From positions 1 through 34,204 of IMG/VR virus record IMGVR_UViG_3300017971_000567: a stretch of 34,204 nt of DNA. One strand, written 5' to 3'. The position numbers and the translations under genes were made by a program. Each line of letters starts with the position of its first letter. The stretch's first letter is position 1. The notes below the pieces were generated by a model. The model saw only the letters and a program-made list of their open reading frames with translations, did not search any database and was not told where the DNA came from. This document shows, piece by piece, positions 21,523-28,915 of the stretch. The DNA comes from a virus.

Positions 21523-23058
21523 ATGAAACAGTTTAAACAGTATGCACATGATGCCAATGAAGATGGCAGCATAAATGTCCGGGATCTGGATATATTCAGG
21601 CTGGGCAGGCACAAAGGATTCAGCTACACCAAGGAATGGGCCGGGGATGCCATTGGCAATTTTGAGAAGGAAAAAAAAGATGGATTTTTTCCTTCTGTCA
21701 TAATTGGCCATAACAAAGAAGGGCAGGCAGAAGAAAAGCCAGCCAGGGGATTTCTGGACAACATGAAACTGGTGGGCAATGATATTGTGGCTGACCTGGT
21801 GAAAATACCTTCAAGGGTATTTGAAGAATTAAAGACCAGGGCATATCCACACAGATCCGTGGAAGTCAATCCGGATAAAAAAAGAATCAGTGCCCTGGCC
21901 CTGCTGGGTGGCACAACACCATTTCACAAACTGCCCATCATGGAATTCCTTGATGAAACAGATGAAGATGCCGTGGTCATTGACCATGAACTGTTTGCCC
22001 AGGTTGACATGGATGCATTGCGTGAAAAATTTGGTGGGAAATGTTTCAAATGTGGAAAGAAGAAGGACCTGGAATTTGCCCACATCCGGAAGACTGGTGT
22101 GTCTGGCCGTGGCCGTGGCCAGAAGGCCAGATATTATGACATAATGAACCATCCTAAATCATACCGGCTGCTGTGTGATGAATGTCATTTGAAATTTGAA
22201 CGTGGTGAAATCAAGATGGATGAAGATGATGATTTCCAGGTGGATCTGGAAGACCTTCTGGAAGAAATTGAATTCCAGGAAATTGATTTGAAGGCAGCCA
22301 TAGATCTGGACCAGAAGCTGCGTGGGATCCGGCAAATCTGGTGGAAGGTGACTGAGTTTATTGACAAGGTTATGTATGACAAGGAAAAAAATGAAAAACA
22401 AAAAAAGGATGAAATCAAAGGTCTATTAAACCAGGGACAATCAATATTAAAAACCGAAATTAATAAATTTAACCAGGGGGAAAATACCATGGAAAAGAAA
22501 TTCACTGATGAAGATCTGCAGAATGCCAAAAAATCAGGCTATGCTGAACAGTTTCAGCAGGATTTTGGCATGTCACCGGAAGAATATAAGAAGAAACAAC
22601 AGAAAGAAGCCGGTGAACAATTCCAGGCCAGGGTCAAGGCCATAGCAGATGATTTAAAAAAGCGGAACATTGCACCGGCCATCATTGATGAAGCAATGGT
22701 GCCTTTTATGCAGCAGTTGCCACAGACCGGAATTGTAAAATTTCAGGCTGATGGCAAGACCGTTGAAATGGATCACCTGAATGCATTCAAAGAAATGCTG
22801 GACAAAATATTTCAGGTCAATGATGAAGGGAAGCTGATTGTGGATCTGACTGAAAAAGAATCCGGTCCCGGTGGTGATAAGCTGGAAGATCAATACCAGG
22901 GTGATTCAGAAGATGTTCAGGCCATACATGAAAAGGCTGTCCAGATGGCCGAAAAGGAAAGCGGTGAAAAATCCGGTGAAAAGTTTGACAAGGCATATTT
23001 TGCTGCCGTGGCCAAACTGCAGGATGAAGCTGCTACCAAACAGCATGCCAAGAAATAG
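21523..23058 (+). CDS. Mu gpI-like prohead protease with HNH-like insert and scaffold
   Basis: A 511-residue three-part protein. Residues 1-160 fit the Mu gpI-type prohead protease, with FFPSVIIGHNKEG (H63) and AYPHRSVEVN (S112) as probable catalytic His and Ser and ALALLGGTTP as the following strand. Residues about 170-228 look like a zinc-bound HNH nuclease fold: C174/C177, H187, N209/H210, C218/C221 and H222. Residues 230-511 are acidic, helical scaffold-like, with an internal start at residue 323. Mu encodes protease (I) and scaffold (Z) in one frame in the same way; the HNH-like insert is unusual. Ribosome site AAAAGGGGATC precedes ATG 21523. Confidence 0.85.
   Translation: MKQFKQYAHDANEDGSINVRDLDIFRLGRHKGFSYTKEWAGDAIGNFEKEKKDGFFPSVIIGHNKEGQAEEKPARGFLDNMKLVGNDIVADLVKIPSRVFEELKTRAYPHRSVEVNPDKKRISALALLGGTTPFHKLPIMEFLDETDEDAVVIDHELFAQVDMDALREKFGGKCFKCGKKKDLEFAHIRKTGVSGRGRGQKARYYDIMNHPKSYRLLCDECHLKFERGEIKMDEDDDFQVDLEDLLEEIEFQEIDLKAAIDLDQKLRGIRQIWWKVTEFIDKVMYDKEKNEKQKKDEIKGLLNQGQSILKTEINKFNQGENTMEKKFTDEDLQNAKKSGYAEQFQQDFGMSPEEYKKKQQKEAGEQFQARVKAIADDLKKRNIAPAIIDEAMVPFMQQLPQTGIVKFQADGKTVEMDHLNAFKEMLDKIFQVNDEGKLIVDLTEKESGPGGDKLEDQYQGDSEDVQAIHEKAVQMAEKESGEKSGEKFDKAYFAAVAKLQDEAATKQHAKK
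22489..23058 (+). CDS. nested scaffold protein (internal start)
   Basis: Within the protease gene, CAGGGGG (22474-22480) lies eight bases before ATG 22489 in the same frame. Translation from there gives 189 residues: acidic, helical, no cysteine, matching a scaffold (KKFTDEDLQNAKKSGYAEQF ... EYKKKQQKEAGEQFQARVKA). As with Mu gpZ or lambda Nu3, the shorter product would form the core of the prohead and be degraded by the protease made from the upstream start. Confidence 0.75.
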   Translation: MEKKFTDEDLQNAKKSGYAEQFQQDFGMSPEEYKKKQQKEAGEQFQARVKAIADDLKKRNIAPAIIDEAMVPFMQQLPQTGIVKFQADGKTVEMDHLNAFKEMLDKIFQVNDEGKLIVDLTEKESGPGGDKLEDQYQGDSEDVQAIHEKAVQMAEKESGEKSGEKFDKAYFAAVAKLQDEAATKQHAKK

Positions 23059-23122
23059 GCATCCAAAGCAGATCCGGAATTTAATTAATTGAAATAAAAA
23101 TTTATTCCAAAAGGGGATAACA

Positions 23123-23467
23123 ATGAAAAGCTATCAACCAGGTCCCATCATCACCATGGTGGCTGCAGAAGCACTATACAAACACCGGTTTGTTGATTGT
23201 TTAGGAACCACCGTGGTGGATCTTAAATGTGCCGGTGTCACACTTTTTGATGCAGCATCCGGTGAAACCGTTTCAGTGCAGTGTTCAGGCATTGCGGTAG
23301 TTGAATCAGGTGGTGCCATCACAGCTGGGAATCATGTTTCTGCAGATGCAGATGGCAAGGCAGTGGCACTGACCATTGACAACGTGAATGACATTCCCAA
23401 AAACAATGGCGTGGCATTGGACACGGCCAGCGATGCAGGGGAATTCATCAGGGTCCGGCTGATCTAA
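23123..23467 (+). CDS. DUF2190-type head decoration protein
   Basis: A 114-residue beta-rich protein with the DUF2190 pattern: KSYQPGPIITMVAAEAL, then SVQCSGIAVVESGGAITAGN, VSADADGKAV and a closing GVALDTASDAGEFIRVRL. In Mu-like and other heads such proteins lie just before or after the capsid gene and stabilise the shell as decoration or head-fibre trimers. Ribosome site AAAAGGGGATAAC precedes ATG 23123. Strong family pattern; virion location inferred. Confidence 0.8.
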   Translation: MKSYQPGPIITMVAAEALYKHRFVDCLGTTVVDLKCAGVTLFDAASGETVSVQCSGIAVVESGGAITAGNHVSADADGKAVALTIDNVNDIPKNNGVALDTASDAGEFIRVRLI

Positions 23468-23534
23468 CCCGGTCCATTTCATCCGTTGCAATAATGAATA
23501 ACAGAAATAATAATATTTAAAGGGGGACATGAAA

Positions 23535-24494
23535 ATGGCCGGAAGATTAGCACAATTACGTGCATCCACAAATCCCATCCTGACATCATTTGCGGTGGGA
23601 TTCAAACCAGTTGCTGGCATTGCCAGGCTGGTGGCACCGATTGTCCGGGCAGACCGGGAATCAGGCACACTGTTCACATTTGGAAAGGAAGGATTTTTCA
23701 TTTATGACACCCAGCGTGCCCTGCGTGCAAATGCCAAAAAGGCTGATTTCCATCTGTCCAGTGATACGTTTCTTTGTACGGAACATGCCATTGAAACTTC
23801 ACTGGATTATAAAGAACTGGACCAGGCATCAAAATATGGTGCAGCCAGGGTCCTGCAATTAGAGCAAAGATCCATCAATTTTACCCAGCGGATCCTGGAT
23901 GTTGAACTGGAAAAGGCAGTGGCTGACCTGATATTCAGTGGAACCTATTATGCATCCGGGAACAAAGTGACACTGACAGGTGGCGATCAGTTTTCTGATT
24001 ATGCCAACAGTGATCCACAGGGTGTGGTCCAGACCGGAATGGCTGCTGCCAGGGCAGACATGGGCATTGAACCAAACACCATGGTGATCGGTTACACGGC
24101 CTGGCAGACATTGCGATTTCACCCACAGCTTCTGGAAAAGATTAAATATTCACAGAAGGGTATCCTGACAGAAGACCTGGTGGCACAGCTGCTGGGTGTG
24201 GACCGGGTGATTGTGGGCAAGAAAGTATATTCCACAGATGCAGGTGTTTTTACAGATTTGTGGGGTGATTATATTGCCCTGATTTATGTGCCAGTGGATG
24301 CCCAGGGAAATGTCATGGGCGAAGAAATGGTGGAAGGAACCACACCACATACGGTGATCATTGAAGAAATGGGATATCCGGAAGTCCGGACATATGATGA
24401 AAAGAAGGTCCGGTCCTATGAAACCACCAGGAAATATCAGGTGAAAAACATCAGCACTTCCTATGGTTATCTGATTTCTGACACCGTGGCCTGA
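23535..24494 (+). CDS. major capsid protein (Mu-like/HK97-fold)
   Basis: A 319-residue protein, basic at the N-terminus, with features of major capsid proteins of Mu-type heads: ARLVAPIVRADRESGTLFTFGKE, TRVNF-like SKYGAARVLQLEQRS helix, NTMVIGYTAWQTLRFHP (a P-domain/A-domain motif) and GYPEVRTYDEKKVRSYETTRKY at the end. Position after protease, scaffold and decoration genes, plus the strongest ribosome site here (AAAGGGGG) and an intrinsic terminator right after, support the call. ATG 23535 is preferred (8 bases from the SD); ATG 23529 is only two away. No N-terminal delta domain is present, as scaffold is separate. Confidence 0.85.
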   Translation: MAGRLAQLRASTNPILTSFAVGFKPVAGIARLVAPIVRADRESGTLFTFGKEGFFIYDTQRALRANAKKADFHLSSDTFLCTEHAIETSLDYKELDQASKYGAARVLQLEQRSINFTQRILDVELEKAVADLIFSGTYYASGNKVTLTGGDQFSDYANSDPQGVVQTGMAAARADMGIEPNTMVIGYTAWQTLRFHPQLLEKIKYSQKGILTEDLVAQLLGVDRVIVGKKVYSTDAGVFTDLWGDYIALIYVPVDAQGNVMGEEMVEGTTPHTVIIEEMGYPEVRTYDEKKVRSYETTRKYQVKNISTSYGYLISDTVA

Positions 24495-24501
24495 TCTGTT
24501 T

Positions 24502-24535
24502 GACCGGGTCACGGAATGGCCTGGCCCGGTCTTTT
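24502..24535 (+). terminator. intrinsic terminator after the capsid gene
   Basis: GACCGGG (24502-24508) pairs with CCCGGTC (24525-24531) around 16 bases and is followed by TTTT. It lies eight bases after the capsid stop. Downstream head and tail genes have the same orientation, so it probably reduces, rather than stops, transcription into them. Confidence 0.75.
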
Positions 24536-24575
24536 AAATTACTATGGTGAAATTTATCAGAAGGACACAACTATC

Positions 24576-24953
24576 ATGAAATCATTCAAATCTGGATTTT
24601 TATCTGCCATCCTGGTGGTCCTGCTGCTGCTGGTGATGTCATTTCTTTTTATGGCCCAGGGGCCAAATGGCACAATCTGGAATTATCAGATCCGGGGATT
24701 CCTGTATGGCAAAGATGCACAATTTGCCGGTGAACGTGCCTGGGGAACAACAGGAACAGCAGACACCCTGATTGTCACCGGTGTGGACACATCCTGTGTG
24801 GTATTTCTGACATCGAAATCTGACAGCGTTTATTTTTATTATGATGTGGGATCAAGTGACACAATATTTGTGACATCAAATCAATCACTGACAGCCACCA
24901 CAGACAAGTATTCATATCTGGTGATTAAGAATGGCTATAATGCATCAGATTAG
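24576..24953 (+). CDS. anchored or exported beta-rich protein (moron-like)
   Basis: A 125-residue protein with a strong signal anchor (FLSAILVVLLLLVMSFLFMAQ), followed by beta-strand-rich sequence (TADTLIVTGVDTSCVVFLTS and similar). It sits between the capsid terminator (24502-24535) and the terminator at 25493-25532, with AGAAGGA as ribosome site before ATG 24576. An exported protein within the head module flanked by terminators resembles a moron, an added gene expressed for lysogenic benefit. No own promoter is seen in the 40-base gap. Function unknown. Confidence 0.65.
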   Translation: MKSFKSGFLSAILVVLLLLVMSFLFMAQGPNGTIWNYQIRGFLYGKDAQFAGERAWGTTGTADTLIVTGVDTSCVVFLTSKSDSVYFYYDVGSSDTIFVTSNQSLTATTDKYSYLVIKNGYNASD

Positions 24954-25016
24954 TTTGATCTGATCTAATGCCACAATAAACTAAAGATGTTAATTAAATA
25001 AAAAGGACCATTAAAC

Positions 25017-25466
25017 ATGGCCAAAAACAATAAACCGGAATCCGGATCTGATCTGCTGCAGCTGCTGACTGATCCGGAAAATCAACCACATCAGTTTGTG
25101 GGAAAACCGGATGAACTGGCAGCACTGCTGGAAGGACCTGCCCAGGAAAAAGCAGATGCCATCATAAAGGATGCTGAAAAGAAGGCTGCTGAAATTATAA
25201 AGGATGCTGAAAAGTCTTCCATTGCTGACATGGATCTGGATGAACTGAATGCTGCCACCGATGCGGTGAAGACAAAGATTTCAACGGAAGCACAGGAAGC
25301 TGAAAAGGAATTGCGTGCAGAACTTTTCCAGAAACACGGATATGAACTGATGAATGATGTGATCTATCAGAAGGAACTGCTGCCAGCCGGATCCCGGAAC
25401 AAACTGGCAAAATTGAAAAAGGCTGAAATATCCAAATTGCTGGAAAAGGGAATCATCCGGAAATAA
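25017..25466 (+). CDS. coiled-coil protein of the head region
   Basis: A 149-residue acidic/lysine-rich protein with a long coiled coil (about 40-105), including an internal repeat of IIKDAEK at about 49-66. A C-terminal segment (DVIYQKELLPAGSRNKLAKL) is conserved-looking and may be a globular end. No family is recognised; head-neck or scaffolding accessory is possible. Ribosome site AAAAAGGA. Another terminator follows. Confidence 0.65.
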   Translation: MAKNNKPESGSDLLQLLTDPENQPHQFVGKPDELAALLEGPAQEKADAIIKDAEKKAAEIIKDAEKSSIADMDLDELNAATDAVKTKISTEAQEAEKELRAELFQKHGYELMNDVIYQKELLPAGSRNKLAKLKKAEISKLLEKGIIRK

Positions 25467-25492
25467 TGTCATGAAGGTCAGGGGAAAACCAG

Positions 25493-25532
25493 TGCCCGGC
25501 CTGCAGAAACATCCTGGGCAGCCGGGCATTTA
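25493..25532 (+). terminator. intrinsic terminator in the head region
   Basis: TGCCCGGC (25493-25500) and GCCGGGCA (25521-25528) form a perfect 8-bp GC-rich stem around 20 bases, followed by TTTATT. It separates the coiled-coil gene from the connector gene, whose ribosome site AAAGGTG follows within eight bases. Confidence 0.7.
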
Positions 25533-25545
25533 TTAAAGGTGAATT

Positions 25546-26028
25546 ATGCCAGTATATACAACAGCAGCAAAAGTAAAAAGTGAACTTCCTGACAGTCTGC
25601 CATCCGGCTGGGAAGCTGCAAACATGACCACATTGATTGCAGATGCATCCGGCCAGGTGGAAGATCTGGTGGGACCATCATATGCATTCACCCAGGAATC
25701 CAATGCCCAGAAATTTCCGGAAATTACATCTGATCCGGCCACACCTGCCATGATTGAATATTGTGCCAGGCTGCTGGCAGCATCCATGGGATATGCAAAT
25801 TTGAAGGAACAGAATAAGTTGTCCGGGAAAGACCTGGAAACAAAATTGAGAACCAAGGCCCAGAATTATCTGCAGCAGATCCGGGAAGGTGAAATTGTGA
25901 TATCACTTTCCGGATCCAATATGAAAACAAATCCGATTGGTCACACAACGGACCAGCACATTTATCCGGATGATGGTGACGCGGATGATCCGATATTTAA
26001 TGATGATAATTTCAGTTCATTTATATAA
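25546..26028 (+). CDS. head-tail connector, DUF1320/Mu gp36-like
   Basis: A 160-residue protein with a helical core typical of DUF1320/gp6 connectors: YTTAAKVKSELP, LIADASGQVEDLVGPSY, PATPAMIEYCARLLAASMGY and KAQNYLQQIREGE. The acidic tail (about 140-160) is disordered. In Mu-like phages this protein sits between portal and tail tube, and the gene falls right after the capsid cluster. Start ATG 25546 after AAAGGTG. Family level is likely, not certain. Confidence 0.7.
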   Translation: MPVYTTAAKVKSELPDSLPSGWEAANMTTLIADASGQVEDLVGPSYAFTQESNAQKFPEITSDPATPAMIEYCARLLAASMGYANLKEQNKLSGKDLETKLRTKAQNYLQQIREGEIVISLSGSNMKTNPIGHTTDQHIYPDDGDADDPIFNDDNFSSFI

Positions 26029-26299
26029 AAAATGGTGGGAAAAGTTTTTTTGAGATTCTTTGAAAATATGGTCAAAATGGCCCAGAAATTAATTTTGACA
26101 GGAAAACAGCAATTTAGGCATATAAAACCATTGCTTTTTCAAAATGGTCTTATTTGGCCCATATTTGGCCCAGGCTGAATGATAAAAATATGGCACAGAA
26201 TTTGTATGACCGGGAAAAAGGCCCAAAAACAGGGCAGCAAAATGTGTGCCAGGTATGTATTTATGAAGGCATGCAAACATGATGCCAAAAAGGTGATAA
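26029..26299. other. non-coding gap with direct repeats
   Basis: No convincing gene in 271 bases. ATTTGGCCCA occurs at 26152 and 26163 (11 apart), with related TGGCCCAG at 26078. A short stem GGCAT/ATGCC (26263-26286 region) lies near the end. Short frames on the minus strand are not supported by codon use or ribosome sites. The gap interrupts otherwise tightly packed late genes. Confidence 0.4.
26095..26126 (+). promoter_or_regulatory. candidate internal late promoter
   Basis: TTGACA (26095-26100) precedes GGCATATAAA (26117-26126). The strong late promoter at 15351-15380 also pairs TTGACA with GGCATATAAT, so the extended box GGCATATAA is shared. Spacing here to TATAAA is 20 bases, longer than ideal, so strength is doubtful. 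It would drive the tail genes. Confidence 0.35.
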
Positions 26300-26788
26300 A
26301 TGGCAAATATTTCAGTTGAAGTGCATGGTGAACCGGCAAAGATTGAATTAAAGGACCACCAGATCCGGATGTCAAATCTGCAGCCATTCTTTGTAAATTT
26401 TTACACTTATATGTCCAGCATCATCACCGGCATGTTCATCAGATTGAAATCAGGTGGCAAAGACCGTGGTGTGGAATGGCCATGGTTTGCACCACAGTAC
26501 ACCAGGGCAGATGGCACAATTATTCCGGCAGAAGGAACCAGGGAAGTGCAGGGAAGATTAAGGCCATCAGGAACAAGGGTGACAAAATCTTCTAATTTAA
26601 TGCGTGACACAGGCATGATGCAGTCCGGTGTCCTGGATGTAAAAAGGACCGGAAAGACAAAATTGATCATGGACAGCAGTGTGGAATATACCGGATATCA
26701 GAATCAATTAAGGCCATTCCAGTTTTTTGAATATCCGGCTGACTATAACATGGCAGAAAGAATGGCCAGGAAATATCTATATGGATGA
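26300..26788 (+). CDS. Mu gpG-like virion morphogenesis/tail-completion protein
   Basis: A 162-residue protein ending in a pattern (VEYTGYQNQLRPFQFFEYPAD) typical of gpG/HK97 gp10-type proteins, which act at the head-tail joint. The middle has RVTKSSNLMRDTGMMQSGVLD, matching the usual 'L-x-T-G-x-L' region. Ribosome site AAAGGTG precedes ATG 26300. Assigned by pattern and order; moderately sure. Confidence 0.65.
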   Translation: MANISVEVHGEPAKIELKDHQIRMSNLQPFFVNFYTYMSSIITGMFIRLKSGGKDRGVEWPWFAPQYTRADGTIIPAEGTREVQGRLRPSGTRVTKSSNLMRDTGMMQSGVLDVKRTGKTKLIMDSSVEYTGYQNQLRPFQFFEYPADYNMAERMARKYLYG

Positions 26789-27266
26789 TGCATTAAACAC
26801 CTGGGAAACGGAAGTCATAAATCTGTTTAAAGGGACCGGTGCCTATGATTCAAATGATCTGACAGATAATGTGTCTGCAGCAAATATGCATGTGAAATTG
26901 CGTGAAGACATCCGGACATATTATGGTGCCCAGGTCCCGGCCATCGGTGTCATGTCATTCAATGTCACGGAAGTCAGTGACAACCGGGATGAAATTCAGA
27001 TGCTGGCCCAGGTGGTACACACCGGTGCGGATTTGCCCACACTGGATAATACGGTAAAGATTATCATCTGGAAGATGTGGAAATTATTAAAGGCCCAAAG
27101 GGCAACCGGGAACAATGAATGTTTAAATGGCAATGCAGAAGATATTGAAAATATGTCTGCAGATATCATTCATGGTGGAATCCCGGAAACTGACAGTGAT
27201 GATTTTTCAGCACTGTTTGCCCTGGGTGAACTTAGATTTACAATAATCAGCAAAGGGGAAGAATGA
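26781..27266 (+). CDS. tail terminator-like protein (candidate)
   Basis: A 161-residue protein with the layout of tail terminators and Mu gp37-type minor tail proteins: N-terminal helix, VPAIGVMSFNVTEV, DEIQMLAQVVHTG, a conserved helix (VKIIIWKMWKLLKAQ) and a closing strand (LGELRFTIIS). It overlaps the gpG-like gene by eight bases and the next by four (ATGA). Family not certain; the location between gpG and the tail tube supports the role. Confidence 0.6.
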   Translation: MDDALNTWETEVINLFKGTGAYDSNDLTDNVSAANMHVKLREDIRTYYGAQVPAIGVMSFNVTEVSDNRDEIQMLAQVVHTGADLPTLDNTVKIIIWKMWKLLKAQRATGNNECLNGNAEDIENMSADIIHGGIPETDSDDFSALFALGELRFTIISKGEE

Positions 27267-27490
27267 TGGATGATGAAAAATTGAATGATGAATCACAGGA
27301 TAAAAAAATCAAAAAAAAGAAAATCAGGGCCATCCGGGTCCGGGCGGTGAAATACAGGATATACAATCCCATGAAGAAAATAGCAACAGAATATATAGAA
27401 GGGGATGAAATATCACCTGTCTGGCCAGAAATTGTCAAACTGGCAGAACAGGACACTGGCCACCGGTCACTGGTCATTATATATGAATAA
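27263..27490 (+). CDS. small basic tail-region protein
   Basis: A 75-residue protein with a lysine-rich N-terminal stretch (DKKIKKKKIRAIRVRAVKYRI) and a short C-terminal domain. It overlaps the previous gene as ATGA. No family is recognised; lies just before the tail tube. Confidence 0.55.
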   Translation: MMDDEKLNDESQDKKIKKKKIRAIRVRAVKYRIYNPMKKIATEYIEGDEISPVWPEIVKLAEQDTGHRSLVIIYE

Positions 27491-27524
27491 ACTGAAAATA
27501 AAATTTTAAAAGGGGGAAATTAAA

Positions 27525-28259
27525 ATGGCCCAGAATTTAAACCAAGTCATGTGGGGTGAAGGTGTGGCTTTTATAGCTGGAAAAGAAGCTTTTGAAATCC
27601 AGGAACTGGCCCTGAAATTCGGCCTGGAAACAATCACCGGCAGGAAAGGTGATTCAGGTGGAAATATTGTGGAAATCACAGGCCAGCCGATTACCGGCAG
27701 GCTGGGATTTCTGGGATTCAATGCATCACTGATGGCCACAATGACCGGTGGATCTTCTGCCACAGGGACAGTCAAAAGGATCCGGGAAGAATCCCTGACC
27801 GTGGCAACCAATGCCGTGACCACATCACAGTCACCGATTGCAAACACAATGCGTGTTGTGGAATCCGGATCATTAAAGATCCCTTTAAAACAGGTGTCCG
27901 GTGCACCGGCAGCAGCAGATGAATATCAGTTGTCTGCAGCCACCACAATCACATTGAACACAGGAACTTTTTCTGATGGCACAATCATGAAAGTATCATA
28001 TTTTTACACGGATGGTGCTGATGGTGAAACCGTGACCATTGATCCCACAGATCTTCCGGATTCATTTGAACTTTATGCATCCATCCGGACCAGGGAAAAA
28101 TTTGGTGCCACAAAAGGTGATGCAGTGATTTATGCAGCCAAATGTAAAAGGACCGGTGAATTTGGATTTGGTTCAGGAATAGGTGATTTCACATCCTTTG
28201 GATTTGACATCAATATTGAAATTGACAATTCCGGTGACCTGCTGGTCTATTTCCCATAA
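27525..28259 (+). CDS. major tail (tube) protein
   Basis: A 244-residue, mostly beta protein: EALALKFGLETITG-like start, GGNIVEITGQPITGRLGFLG, an S/T-rich middle, and PDSFELYASIRTREKF then CKRTGEFGFGSGIGDFTSFGF at the end, the usual pattern of tail tube proteins built as beta barrels. It is preceded by a strong ribosome site (AAAAGGGGG), expected for an abundant structural protein, and followed by the tail chaperone and tape measure. No sheath gene lies nearby, so the tail is likely non-contractile. Confidence 0.8.
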   Translation: MAQNLNQVMWGEGVAFIAGKEAFEIQELALKFGLETITGRKGDSGGNIVEITGQPITGRLGFLGFNASLMATMTGGSSATGTVKRIREESLTVATNAVTTSQSPIANTMRVVESGSLKIPLKQVSGAPAAADEYQLSAATTITLNTGTFSDGTIMKVSYFYTDGADGETVTIDPTDLPDSFELYASIRTREKFGATKGDAVIYAAKCKRTGEFGFGSGIGDFTSFGFDINIEIDNSGDLLVYFP

Positions 28260-28283
28260 ACCATAAACCATAAAAGGTGGCAG

Positions 28284-28757
28284 ATGTCTATAGAAGAAAA
28301 GGAAAAAAGGCTGCTGGATCTTCTTCCCAGATTTGAAAAAATCCGGGAATTTAGGGAAAAAATGTATTCCAGGAAGGTCCAGAGAAGATTAAAAGATCTG
28401 TACAAAAAAATTCACTATTTCAAAGATGATATCCGGATCCCTATTCCAAATCTTTGGGCCTATGCTGAAATTGAAGACAGATATGAATCAGTTGACAATA
28501 TTGATCTGAACAATAAAAGGCACCTGGCCTTTGTGCTGGTCATCCTGGAAAACCAGGAAGATCCGGATTTCAATAAATTAAGTGAATCAGAAATCACCCA
28601 GAAGGTGATTGCCCGGATGCAAAAGATTCCTGCCAATGAATATGAAGACTGGTCCAGGGCAGTATATGAAGTCTTTATGATGTTAAAAAAAAACTCAATC
28701 AGGAAGACGGAAGTGGTTCTGCAGGAAGCCAGGGACATATTGGCTGGCCAGAAATAG
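28284..28757 (+). CDS. tail assembly chaperone, zero-frame product (gpG-type)
   Basis: A 157-residue helical, charged protein between tail tube and tape measure, the standard position of tail assembly chaperones. Near its end (28685-28693) is a nine-A run ending in A AAA AAC (28688-28694), an ideal -1 slippery heptamer in the right phase. Slippage gives a longer G-GT type product ending at 28915. Ribosome site AAAGGTGGC precedes ATG 28284. Family similarity is by position and frameshift rather than by motif. Confidence 0.8.
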   Translation: MSIEEKEKRLLDLLPRFEKIREFREKMYSRKVQRRLKDLYKKIHYFKDDIRIPIPNLWAYAEIEDRYESVDNIDLNNKRHLAFVLVILENQEDPDFNKLSESEITQKVIARMQKIPANEYEDWSRAVYEVFMMLKKNSIRKTEVVLQEARDILAGQK

Positions 28758-28915
28758 CTTCCTATCTGGCCAAAGAAACCGGCAGGCCACTGGATTATTT
28801 CATCCGGGATCTGAACCTGATCAATATTTCTGAATTTCTTTTCCGCTTAGAATCTGCCAGCAGATTGATGCACCAGAAATCAATCCCTATTAATCAAAAT
28901 CTAAAGGTGAATTAA
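28694..28915 (+). CDS. frameshift extension of tail chaperone (GT-type, -1 frame)
   Basis: From the slippery site 28688-28694 the -1 frame is open to TAA 28913-28915 and encodes a 73-residue extension: a flexible GSGSAGSQG link, then GWPEIASYLAKETGRPLDYF and a helical end. It has no start codon of its own and fills the otherwise empty gap before the next ATG (28915, one-base overlap). In lambda-like tails the G-GT fusion recruits the tape measure. Good example of programmed frameshifting. Confidence 0.8.
   Translation, partial: LNQEDGSGSAGSQGHIGWPEIASYLAKETGRPLDYFIRDLNLINISEFLFRLESASRLMHQKSIPINQNLKVN

Noticed and set aside
26089-26387. Minus-strand frames in and near the 26029-26299 gap
   Set aside because: No ribosome sites, overlap with the gpG-like gene in part, and no other minus-strand gene in the window.
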